Positions 1 to 5,091 of a stretch of DNA of 7,791 nucleotides are shown here, one piece after another. Under the pieces are notes generated by a model. It did no database searches and had not been told where the DNA came from. It worked only from the letters and a program-made list of their open reading frames with translations. Within the stretch, counting starts at the first letter, position 1. Every line of letters begins with the position of its first letter. This DNA comes from Patulibacter sp040675535. GTDB lineage: Bacteria > Actinomycetota > Thermoleophilia > Solirubrobacterales > Solirubrobacteraceae. The stretch spans positions 1 to 7,791 of the forward strand of contig NZ_JBFAPC010000216.1 of the NCBI RefSeq assembly GCF_040675535.1, given 5' to 3'. The position numbers were made by a program, and so were the translations under genes.

Positions 1-987
1 GCCGTCGACGCCCGCGGCGGGCTCGCCGACCGCGACGCGCCCCGCGACCCCCGAGAGGTGCTCCCGGAGCCGCGCGCCGGCGTCCCCGTCGAAGCCGTCC
101 GCGCGGCCGAGCCAGAGCACCCACGCCCCGCCCTCCTCGTCGCGCAGCATCGTGCCCGTCGCGCCGGCGGCGTCGGCGATCCGCCGGGCGAGGGTCTCGC
201 GCGGGACCCGGCCCTCGGGCTCGACGAGGACGGCCAGGTGCTCGCTGCCCAGGCGGTAGCCGAGCGTCGCCTCCCAGCGCGGGTCGGCGGGCCCGTCGTC
301 GGCGAGCAGGTCGTCCAGCGCGGCGCGGCGGAGGTCGTCGACGCGGCGCGCCATGCTCGCGCGGGTCGCCTCGTAGCAGGGGACCACCCCCGCGAGCACC
401 CGGTCGACGTAGGCGAAGAGCAGCCGTCCCGGCGCGGCGATCAGCGCCCGCAGCTCGTGCGGCGCGGGCTCCGCGGCGGCGACCACGTCGACCCACGCGT
501 CCCACAGCCGGCCGGCGCCGATCCAGTAGGTGCGCTCGAGGGTCCCGAGCGGGATCCGGGCCTCGGCGGCGGTCCGCGCGAACGCGAGCGCGTGCTCGGG
601 CGCGACGTCGTCGAGGGCGAGCCGGCCGCCCCAGAGCCCGACCACGGCCCCGACGTTCTCGCCGACGCACGACGCCAGCAGCGACCGGAACGCGGGGTCC
701 TCGCCGCGGTCCGGGAAGACCTCGGTGGCGATCGTCGCACAGACGTCCGCCGCGAGCGCCGTCGCCGACAGGACGGCGGCGAGCCGCTCGACCCGCGGGG
801 CGCGGGACGCCGTCGGGCCGGAGGCGTCGCGCGGCGCCGGCGGGCCGGCGATGTCGCGCGGGTCGCCCCCCGCGACCGGCCGCGCGGTCGTCTCGCGCCG
901 GTCCGGCGTCGCGTGGACCGGGTCCGGGCGCGCGGCCTCCTCGTCCGGCGGCGCGGCGACGACCAGGAGCTCCGGGGGCGCGTGCAC
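1..987 (-). CDS. PucR/CdaR-family transcriptional regulator with RsbRD-like N-terminal domain (partial, 3' end off the left edge)
   Basis: Reading the minus strand from GTG at 987 gives 329 codons with no stop to base 1. Residues 1-64 are a Pro/Ala/Arg-rich extension. Residues about 66-215 are a helical domain resembling the RsbRD N-terminal domain, with LERTY at 150-154 and RLWDAW at 160-165. Residues about 240-329 match the GGDEF-like domain of CdaR/PucR proteins (LGYRLGSEHLAVLV at 242-255). The end, VAVGEPAAGVDG, is the segment that normally leads into a GFRxSH motif. The C-terminal PucR helix-turn-helix expected of this family would lie beyond the window. The start is supported by a TAGCGT -10 box ending 6 nt upstream, which puts transcription at the GTG; its TAG also closes the frame. 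No Shine-Dalgarno site is seen. It is divergent from the dehydrogenase operon and clearly paralogous to the gene at 6969. A role as local regulator is inferred; the ligand is unknown. Confidence 0.82.
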   Translation of the reverse strand, partial: MHAPPELLVVAAPPDEEAARPDPVHATPDRRETTARPVAGGDPRDIAGPPAPRDASGPTASRAPRVERLAAVLSATALAADVCATIATEVFPDRGEDPAFRSLLASCVGENVGAVVGLWGGRLALDDVAPEHALAFARTAAEARIPLGTLERTYWIGAGRLWDAWVDVVAAAEPAPHELRALIAAPGRLLFAYVDRVLAGVVPCYEATRASMARRVDDLRRAALDDLLADDGPADPRWEATLGYRLGSEHLAVLVEPEGRVPRETLARRIADAAGATGTMLRDEEGGAWVLWLGRADGFDGDAGARLREHLSGVAGRVAVGEPAAGVDG

Positions 988-993
988 GAGCAG

Positions 994-999
994 ACGCTA
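994..999 (-). promoter_or_regulatory. Candidate -10 box (TAGCGT) of a leaderless promoter for the left PucR gene
   Basis: On the minus strand TAGCGT is followed by 6 nt and then GTG at 987. A transcript starting 7 nt after the box would begin at the start codon itself. The same hexamer lies 7 nt before the nuclease gene start. The -35 region at 17 nt spacing (TGGCCG, 1017-1022) is a weak match to TTGACA. Confidence 0.55.
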
Positions 1000-1020
1000 C
1001 GCGCGACCTGGGCGACCGGC

Positions 1021-1039
1021 CATCACCGATGCCGTGATC
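1021..1039. promoter_or_regulatory. 19-bp imperfect inverted repeat upstream of the left PucR promoter (operator candidate)
   Basis: ATCAC (1022-1026) and GTGAT (1034-1038) are inverted half-sites separated by 7 bp. Counting one flanking base on each side, the element spans 19 bp. It ends 21 nt upstream of the TAGCGT box, so it abuts the -35 position. The right-hand PucR promoter has an inverted repeat with the same length, spacer and distance. A regulator-binding role is inferred. Confidence 0.4.
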
Positions 1040-1082
1040 GGCGCTCGCCGGTGCTCCCGGGATCCGCCATGTCCGTGGGATA

Positions 1083-1131
1083 CCGACACGCGGGCGCCGC
1101 AGGACCCGGGCGATCCGACACGCGCGTGTCG
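1083..1131. promoter_or_regulatory. Perfect 16-bp palindrome plus a 10-bp direct repeat (operator candidate)
   Basis: CGACACGCGCGTGTCG at 1116-1131 is a perfect palindrome. Its left half within CCGACACGCG (1115-1124) is repeated exactly at 1083-1092, 32 bp or about three helical turns upstream. The element sits in the divergent spacer between the PucR gene and the dehydrogenase operon, where an operator would be expected. No convincing TANNNT -10 box for the operon was found on the plus strand here. The rest of the 988-1282 spacer shows only further GC-rich palindromes, for example GCCCCGGCCGGGGC at 1219-1232. Confidence 0.42.
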
Positions 1132-1282
1132 CTGTCCCCCTGGGACGGTCGGCGCAGAGGACACCGACCGGCCGCGCGGGCAGCCCGCGCCTCCGAGGTG
1201 CCCGAACACCACCCCGAAGCCCCGGCCGGGGCCGGCGTCGCCCGACGCGCGGTCCGGCCCCCCGCGAGGAGAGAGCGCACCA

Positions 1283-2404
1283 ATGCCCAGCAAGCACCCC
1301 GTCGTCGTCTACGGCGCCAGCGGCTACACCGGCCGCCTGATCGTCGAGTACCTGCGCGAGCTGCGGATCCCGTTCGTGGCCGCCGGCCGCAACGCCGACC
1401 GCCTCCAGGAGGTCGTAGGTCGCGTCCCGGGCGTCGCCGACACCGGCGTCTACGAGGTCGCCGCCGTCGAGCACACCGTCGCGGCGCTGACCGAGCTGTT
1501 CGAGGGCGCGAAGGTCGTCCTGAACACCGTCGGCCCGTTCGCGGACCTCGGCCACGAGGTCGTCGAGGCCTGCCTGGCCACCGGCTGCCACTACCTCGAC
1601 ACCACCGGCGAGCAGAACTGGGTCCTCGCGGCGCAGGAGCGCCACGGCGCGGCGTTCGAGGAGGCCGGCCTGCTGCTCGCCCCGGGCATCGCGCAGATGT
1701 ACACGACCGGCGAGATCGCGGCCGAGATCGCGCTCGAGCAGCCGGGCTACGACTCGCTCGACACCGTCGTCCTCTGGAAGGGCGCGCCGACCACGGCGTC
1801 GACCGAGACGATCTTCTCGAACCTCCTGTCGACCCCGTACAAGCTCGAGGGCGGCGAGTACGTCGCGTGGGAGGGCACGCAGCTCTACGAGGTCAGCTTC
1901 CCGGGCCAGCACGAGACCGCGCTGACGCTGCCGTGGGGCGGCACGTCGCTGCCGGTCTGGTACAAGGACGACCCGCGCGTGGGCGACGTTAGCTCGCTCG
2001 GCGGCGTCTACAACCGCGGCCTGATGCAGGTCGTGCTCCAGATCTCGCAGGCGGTCGACCAGGCGATCCGCCCGCTGCCCGAGTCCGAGCAGCGCGCGAA
2101 GCTCGACGAGATGGCCGCCGCCAACGCCGCGCCGATGCCGCCGCGCGAGATGACGGGCTTCAACCGCTCGATGGACTCCGTCCACGCGACGGGCCCGCTG
2201 CACCACGCGCACGTCGTGCTGCGCGGCAACTCGAACTACAAGCAGACGGGGCTCCTGCAGGCCTACGGCGCGCTGCACCTGCTGCGCCAGAGGCCGAACA
2301 CGGTCGGGTTCGCGTCCGGCTGCCAGGCCTTCGGCCACCGGCGCCTGCTCGACGTCCTGCAGCAGTACGGCCTGACCGGCGAGCCGATCGTCGTCCGCGA
2401 CTGA
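1283..2404 (+). CDS. Saccharopine dehydrogenase-like NAD(P)-binding oxidoreductase
   Basis: The protein has 373 residues. The N-terminus is a Rossmann fold of the saccharopine-dehydrogenase NADP-binding type: VVVYGASGYTG at 7-17 is the dinucleotide loop and AAGRNADRL at 33-41 is the second strand and cofactor-selecting region. VLNTVGPF at 79-86 and the CHYLDTTGE segment at 102-110 are typical of this group and of trans-acting enoyl reductases. The rest (about 120-373) is not lysine-biosynthetic saccharopine dehydrogenase and may be the DUF5938-type C-terminus; that name is from memory. ATG 1283 is chosen because AGGAGA (1267-1272) lies 10 nt upstream and the Rossmann fold begins at once; the longer open frame upstream is antisense to the PucR gene. 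It is first in an operon, with its TGA overlapping the next ATG (TGATG). The substrate is unknown; an NAD(P)-dependent redox step is inferred. Confidence 0.85.
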   Translation: MPSKHPVVVYGASGYTGRLIVEYLRELRIPFVAAGRNADRLQEVVGRVPGVADTGVYEVAAVEHTVAALTELFEGAKVVLNTVGPFADLGHEVVEACLATGCHYLDTTGEQNWVLAAQERHGAAFEEAGLLLAPGIAQMYTTGEIAAEIALEQPGYDSLDTVVLWKGAPTTASTETIFSNLLSTPYKLEGGEYVAWEGTQLYEVSFPGQHETALTLPWGGTSLPVWYKDDPRVGDVSSLGGVYNRGLMQVVLQISQAVDQAIRPLPESEQRAKLDEMAAANAAPMPPREMTGFNRSMDSVHATGPLHHAHVVLRGNSNYKQTGLLQAYGALHLLRQRPNTVGFASGCQAFGHRRLLDVLQQYGLTGEPIVVRD

Positions 2405-2481
2405 TGCCCGCGACCACGCGGAACGAGGAGGAGCGCCCCATGAGCACGTCCACCACCCACGGCGTCCGGAGGATCCCGTGA
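2404..2481 (+). other. 25-codon mini-ORF coupling the first and second operon genes
   Basis: ATG at 2404 overlaps the upstream TGA (2402-2404). The 25-residue frame closes with TGA 2479-2481, overlapping the GTG start of the next gene (2478). An in-frame ATG at 2440 has a strong Shine-Dalgarno tract, GAGGAGGAG (2425-2433), 6 nt upstream and gives the 13-residue peptide MSTSTTHGVRRIP. No homology is recognised. It may be a translational-coupling leader, a small protein, or the remnant start of a deleted gene. The strong ribosome site is the main evidence that it is translated. Confidence 0.3.
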
Positions 2482-3242
2482 TCTCCAGCCTCGAGGGCAA
2501 GCGCGCCCTCATCACCGGCGCCGCGGCCGGCCTCGGCCGCGCGACGACCGAGCTGTTCGTCGCCCAGGGCGCGAGCGTCGTCGTCGCCGACGTCGACGGC
2601 GCCGGCGCGGAGTCGGTCGCCGCCGCGCTCGGCGACCGGGCCGTCGCCGTCACGCACGACGTCACCGTCGCCGCGCAGTGGGAGGCCGCCGTCGGCACCG
2701 CCCGCGACGCGTTCGGCGGCCTCGACGTCCTCGTCAACAACGCCGGCATCGAGATCGGCAAGCCGCTGACCGAGACCGGCGAGGACGAGTTCGACCGGCT
2801 GATGAAGATCAACGTCACCGGCACGTTCCTCGGCATCAAGGCCGCGGTCCCCGCGCTGGTCGAGTCCGGCGGGGGCGCGATCGTGAACATGGCATCCGTC
2901 GCGGGCCTGGGCGGCGCGCCGCTGCTCGGCGCGTACTGCGCGTCCAAGGGCGCGGTCATCCGGCTGACGGAGGTCGCGGCGATCGAGCTGCGCGCCGCCG
3001 GCATCCGCGTCAACGCGGTCTGCCCGGCGTTCGTCGGCACCGCGATGGTCGACCGCCTGGTCAAGCCGTTCGAGGCCGCGGTCGGCCTGCCGTTCGGCGA
3101 CGTCGTGAAGATCAAGCAGGGACGTCTCGGGACGTCGGAGGAGGTCGCGGAGATGGTCGCGTTCCTGGCGTCGGACGACGCCCGATGGACGACGGGCACC
3201 GCCAACGTGCTCGACGGCGGACTCGTGGAGGGGTTGCTGTGA
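2478..3242 (+). CDS. Short-chain dehydrogenase/reductase, FabG-like classical SDR (first of a tandem pair)
   Basis: The 254-residue protein has full classical SDR architecture. TGAAAGLG (13-20) is the cofactor-binding glycine motif. D38 at the end of the second strand favours NAD(H) over NADP(H). NNAG is at 87-90, and the active-site residues N112, S140, Y153 and K157 are all present, the last two in YCASK. The C-terminal KQGRLGTSEEVAEMVAFLASD segment is typical of FabG and hydroxy-acid or alcohol dehydrogenases of this fold. GTG 2478 is supported by GGAGGA at 2468-2473 and by the usual short lead into the first beta strand. The stop overlaps the next gene's GTG (GTGA), indicating translational coupling. 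The reaction is inferred as reversible oxidation of a secondary alcohol to a ketone. A FabG role in fatty acid synthesis is less likely given the neighbours. Confidence 0.93.
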   Translation: MISSLEGKRALITGAAAGLGRATTELFVAQGASVVVADVDGAGAESVAAALGDRAVAVTHDVTVAAQWEAAVGTARDAFGGLDVLVNNAGIEIGKPLTETGEDEFDRLMKINVTGTFLGIKAAVPALVESGGGAIVNMASVAGLGGAPLLGAYCASKGAVIRLTEVAAIELRAAGIRVNAVCPAFVGTAMVDRLVKPFEAAVGLPFGDVVKIKQGRLGTSEEVAEMVAFLASDDARWTTGTANVLDGGLVEGLL

Positions 3243-3961
3243 GCGGCGAGCTGGAGGGCCGCGTCGCCCTCGTCACCGGGGCCGGCAGGGGCATCGGCGC
3301 CGCGGTCGCCGCCGCGCTGGAGCGCGAGGGCGCGACGGTCGTGCGGACCGACATCGCCGGGACCGACGTCGTGCTCGACGTCCGGGACGAGGCCGCCGTG
3401 GCGCGCGTCGTCGCCGAGACCGCCGAGCAGCACGGCCGGCTCGACATCGTCGTGCCGAACGCCGGGGTGGCGTTCGTCAAGCCGCTGACCGAGACCTCGC
3501 TGGCCGAGTGGCGCGAGCTGATGGCGATCAACCTCGACGGCGTCTTCGTGACGGCGCGCGAGGCCGCCAAGGTCATGGCGCAGGCGGGGAAGGGCTCGAT
3601 CGTCAACATCGCGTCGGTCACCGGCCTGCGCAGCGCGCCGCTGATCGGCGCGTACGGCGCGTCCAAGCACGGCGTGGTGGGCCTGACGAAGACCCTCGGT
3701 GCCGAGCTGCGGGACTTCGGCGTGCGCGTCAACTGCGTCTGCCCGGGCTTCGCCGGCACGGACATGGTCTCCTCGCACGAGCAGGAGCTGACGGACGCGA
3801 TCGGGATGCCCGTCCAGGACGTCATCAACGCGCGCCAGGGCCGGCTCGGCACGGCCGAGGAGATCGCCGACACGGTGCTCTTCCTCGCGTCCGACCGCGC
3901 GAGCTTCTGCACGTCGGGCGCGTACGTGATGGACGGCGGCCTGTACGGGGCGCTGGTCTGA
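3239..3961 (+). CDS. Short-chain dehydrogenase/reductase, FabG-like classical SDR (second of a tandem pair)
   Basis: The 240-residue protein is a classical SDR: TGAGRGIG at 13-20, acidic D38 suggesting NAD(H), N98, and active-site S126, Y139 and K143 (YGASK). The usual NNAG is PNAG (73-76), a conservative variant. It begins at GTG 3239, overlapping the previous stop; GGAGGGG (3227-3233) inside the upstream gene is its ribosome site. It resembles the preceding SDR throughout, including the KPLTET segment after NxG and the C-terminal block ending RQGRLGTAEEIAD, so the two probably arose by tandem duplication. Retention of both catalytic sets suggests two active enzymes with different substrates or opposite stereochemistry, rather than one decaying copy. 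It is the last gene of the operon; a 205-bp spacer with tandem repeats follows. Confidence 0.93.
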   Translation: MSGELEGRVALVTGAGRGIGAAVAAALEREGATVVRTDIAGTDVVLDVRDEAAVARVVAETAEQHGRLDIVVPNAGVAFVKPLTETSLAEWRELMAINLDGVFVTAREAAKVMAQAGKGSIVNIASVTGLRSAPLIGAYGASKHGVVGLTKTLGAELRDFGVRVNCVCPGFAGTDMVSSHEQELTDAIGMPVQDVINARQGRLGTAEEIADTVLFLASDRASFCTSGAYVMDGGLYGALV

Positions 3962-3988
3962 GGACCCCGACGGTCGACCGGCGCCGAG

Positions 3989-4120
3989 GGGGCGCGGTCG
4001 AACGTCGGCCACACGGTGTCCGGGATCGACCACGGGCCCGCGGCCCGGCCGGGGCGCGGTCGAACGTCGGCCACACGGTGTCCGGGATCGACCGCGGGGC
4101 CGGCGCCCGGCCGGGGCGCG
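3989..4120 (+). repeat. 62-bp tandem direct repeat, two copies plus an 8-bp third start
   Basis: Unit 1 is 3989-4050, unit 2 is 4051-4112, and GGGGCGCG at 4113-4120 begins a third. The first 43 bp of units 1 and 2 are identical; the remainder differs at a few positions. Each unit carries inverted ends GGTCGA and TCGACC about 24 bp apart. In unit 2 these extend to a perfect 9-bp stem, CGCGGTCGA (4055-4063) with TCGACCGCG (4088-4096). CGGTCGACCG at 3971-3980, just upstream, is a further palindrome with the same core. The repeats occupy most of the 3962-4166 spacer after the SDR operon. Function is unknown; a REP-like element, operator cluster or terminator is possible. Confidence 0.8.
4103..4119 (+). 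terminator. GC-rich hairpin downstream of the SDR operon (weak terminator candidate)
   Basis: GCGCCC (4103-4108) pairs with GGGCGC (4114-4119) across a 5-nt loop. No T-tract follows, so at most it is a high-GC, non-canonical terminator. It lies partly in the 62-bp repeat unit. Confidence 0.2.
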
Positions 4121-4153
4121 CGACGGCGACGGAGACGGGGACGAACCGTGGGC

Positions 4154-4159
4154 TAGCGT
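4154..4159 (+). promoter_or_regulatory. Candidate -10 box (TAGCGT) of a leaderless promoter for the nuclease gene
   Basis: TAGCGT is followed by 7 nt and then ATG 4167, so the transcript would start at or one base before the start codon. No Shine-Dalgarno site precedes the gene. The hexamer is identical to that before the left PucR gene. No good -35 match is seen. Confidence 0.5.
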
Positions 4160-4166
4160 CCGACCG

Positions 4167-4715
4167 ATGACGAGCGACACCCGGGCCCTGCGGACGGCCC
4201 TCACCGCGTCCGTCGTCCTTGCGACCGGCGCGGCCGGTTGCGGCGGCGACGCAGTCGGTGATGACCCGGGAGCGGCGGCCCAGGCCCGCGTCACCCGCGT
4301 CGTCGATGGCGACACCGTGCACGTCCGGACGCGGTCCGGCGACGACGAGACCGTACGCCTGGCGCTCGCCGACGCCCCCGAGTCGTCGACCACCCGCTAC
4401 GGACGGACCGAGTGCGGCGGCACCGAGGCCGCGACGTTCCTGCGCCGCCTGGTCGACGGCCGCGACGTGACCCTGCGCCGGCCCGGTGGCGAGGACCACG
4501 ACCGCTTCGGCCGCTCCGTCGCCGAGCTCGCGCTCGACGGCCGCAGCGTCGACGAGCAGCTGGTCGTGGCCGGGTGGGCGAAGCCCTTCCGGGTCCCGGC
4601 CGCCGACGGCGGTGCGGCCGCCAACCGCCGCATCCGCCGCGTCGCGGACCGCGCCCGCGACGACGACGCCGGCGTGTGGCGGCTGTGCGGCGGGTTCGGG
4701 CGCGGCGGGCGGTAG
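4167..4715 (+). CDS. Thermonuclease-family (SNase-like) protein, predicted lipoprotein
   Basis: The 182-residue product begins with a short signal: basic and hydrophobic residues up to AAGC with C25 as the likely lipidated cysteine. The lipobox is imperfect, with Ala at -3. Residues about 40-175 form a staphylococcal-nuclease fold. VVDGDTVHV at 45-53 holds the calcium-ligand aspartate D49 (equivalent to D21). R64, D69 and E72 match R35, D40 and E43, and R116 in DRFGRS matches R87. The calcium-contact Thr41 position is Ala (A70). The set is intact enough to predict calcium-dependent phosphodiesterase activity outside the membrane, perhaps on extracellular nucleic acid. ATG 4167 is supported by the leaderless promoter. 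It is monocistronic, between two repeat-bearing spacers, and convergent with the ligase gene; no functional link to the metabolic genes is apparent. Confidence 0.88.
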   Translation: MTSDTRALRTALTASVVLATGAAGCGGDAVGDDPGAAAQARVTRVVDGDTVHVRTRSGDDETVRLALADAPESSTTRYGRTECGGTEAATFLRRLVDGRDVTLRRPGGEDHDRFGRSVAELALDGRSVDEQLVVAGWAKPFRVPAADGGAAANRRIRRVADRARDDDAGVWRLCGGFGRGGR

Positions 4716-4734
4716 CCGGCCAGGTCCCGATCAG

Positions 4735-4824
4735 CCGGGGTGACGCGCGTCCGGCGACGGCCCGGCGACAGCGGCGCCGGGGTGACGCGCGACCGGCGAC
4801 CGTCCGGCGACAGCGACGCCGGGG
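4735..4824 (+). repeat. 42-bp tandem direct repeat, two copies plus a 6-bp third start
   Basis: Unit 1 is 4735-4776 and unit 2 is 4777-4818. They match at 38 of 42 positions, and CCGGGG at 4819-4824 starts a third copy. Each unit contains CCGGCGAC twice. The repeat begins 20 bp after the nuclease stop codon. It differs in sequence and length from the 62-bp repeat on the other side of that gene. Function is unknown. Confidence 0.8.
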
Positions 4825-4832
4825 GAGCGATC

Positions 4833-4881
4833 CGCTGTCCGGGCCGCGGGACCGAATCGGCGACGTCGTTCCAGGACAGCG
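4833..4881. repeat. 8-bp inverted repeat with a 33-nt interior
   Basis: CGCTGTCC (4833-4840) and GGACAGCG (4874-4881) are perfect inverted copies. They lie in the convergent spacer between the nuclease and ligase genes, so a long-loop hairpin could form in either transcript. Function is uncertain. Confidence 0.4.
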
Positions 4882-4895
4882 TGCGCCCCCGAACT

Positions 4896-4935
4896 CCATG
4901 TCACCAGTGACTGGATCCATTCACCACAGACATGG
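4896..4935. repeat. 40-bp element with 7-bp inverted ends and nested palindromes in a lower-GC island
   Basis: CCATGTC (4896-4902) and GACATGG (4929-4935) are perfect inverted ends. Inside are CCAGTGACTGG (4904-4914), TGGATCCA (4912-4919) and two TCACCA copies 20 bp apart (4901, 4921). About half of the bases at 4891-4933 are G or C, far below the surroundings. It could be a bidirectional terminator fold, a protein-binding site, or a trace of a transferred element. The rest of the spacer (4936-5073) shows nothing recognisable. Confidence 0.5.
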
Positions 4936-5073
4936 CGGCTCAGGGTGAGGGTGGTTCGGGCGGCCGTTCTGGGCCGGTGGCTGGGGCGGCCACGCGCCCA
5001 GCGCAGCGGTGGAGGCGCACCGGCGGCCCTCGCGGCGCACCGATTCGGTCTCCCGCCGCCGACCGCCGCCGCC

Positions 5074-5090
5074 GACCGGCCCGCCCGGTC
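5074..5090 (-). terminator. Hairpin immediately after the acyl-CoA synthetase stop codon
   Basis: GACCGG (5074-5079) and CCGGTC (5085-5090) form a 6-bp GC-rich stem with a 5-nt loop. It starts 1 nt beyond the ligase stop on the minus strand. No T-tract follows, so intrinsic termination is only a possibility. Confidence 0.3.
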
Positions 5091-5091
5091 C

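Noticed and set aside
1158..1165. GGACACCG shared with the complement of the 62-bp repeat, as a common operator
   Set aside because: An 8-bp match in DNA this GC-rich is expected by chance and the flanks do not agree.
58..1282. Long plus-strand open frames running into the first operon gene
   Set aside because: They are antisense to the PucR coding frame and Arg/Pro/Ala-rich with no domain; only the part from ATG 1283 of one of them is a real protein with a ribosome site.
3989..4824. CRISPR array
   Set aside because: The two repeat sets are contiguous tandem units without distinct spacers, differ from each other, and no cas gene is present.
4716..4909. Readthrough of the nuclease TAG, which would add about 64 residues including a 14-residue repeat
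   Set aside because: All four differences between the two 42-bp units change amino acids, so there is no sign of protein-level constraint; open frames are common at this GC content.
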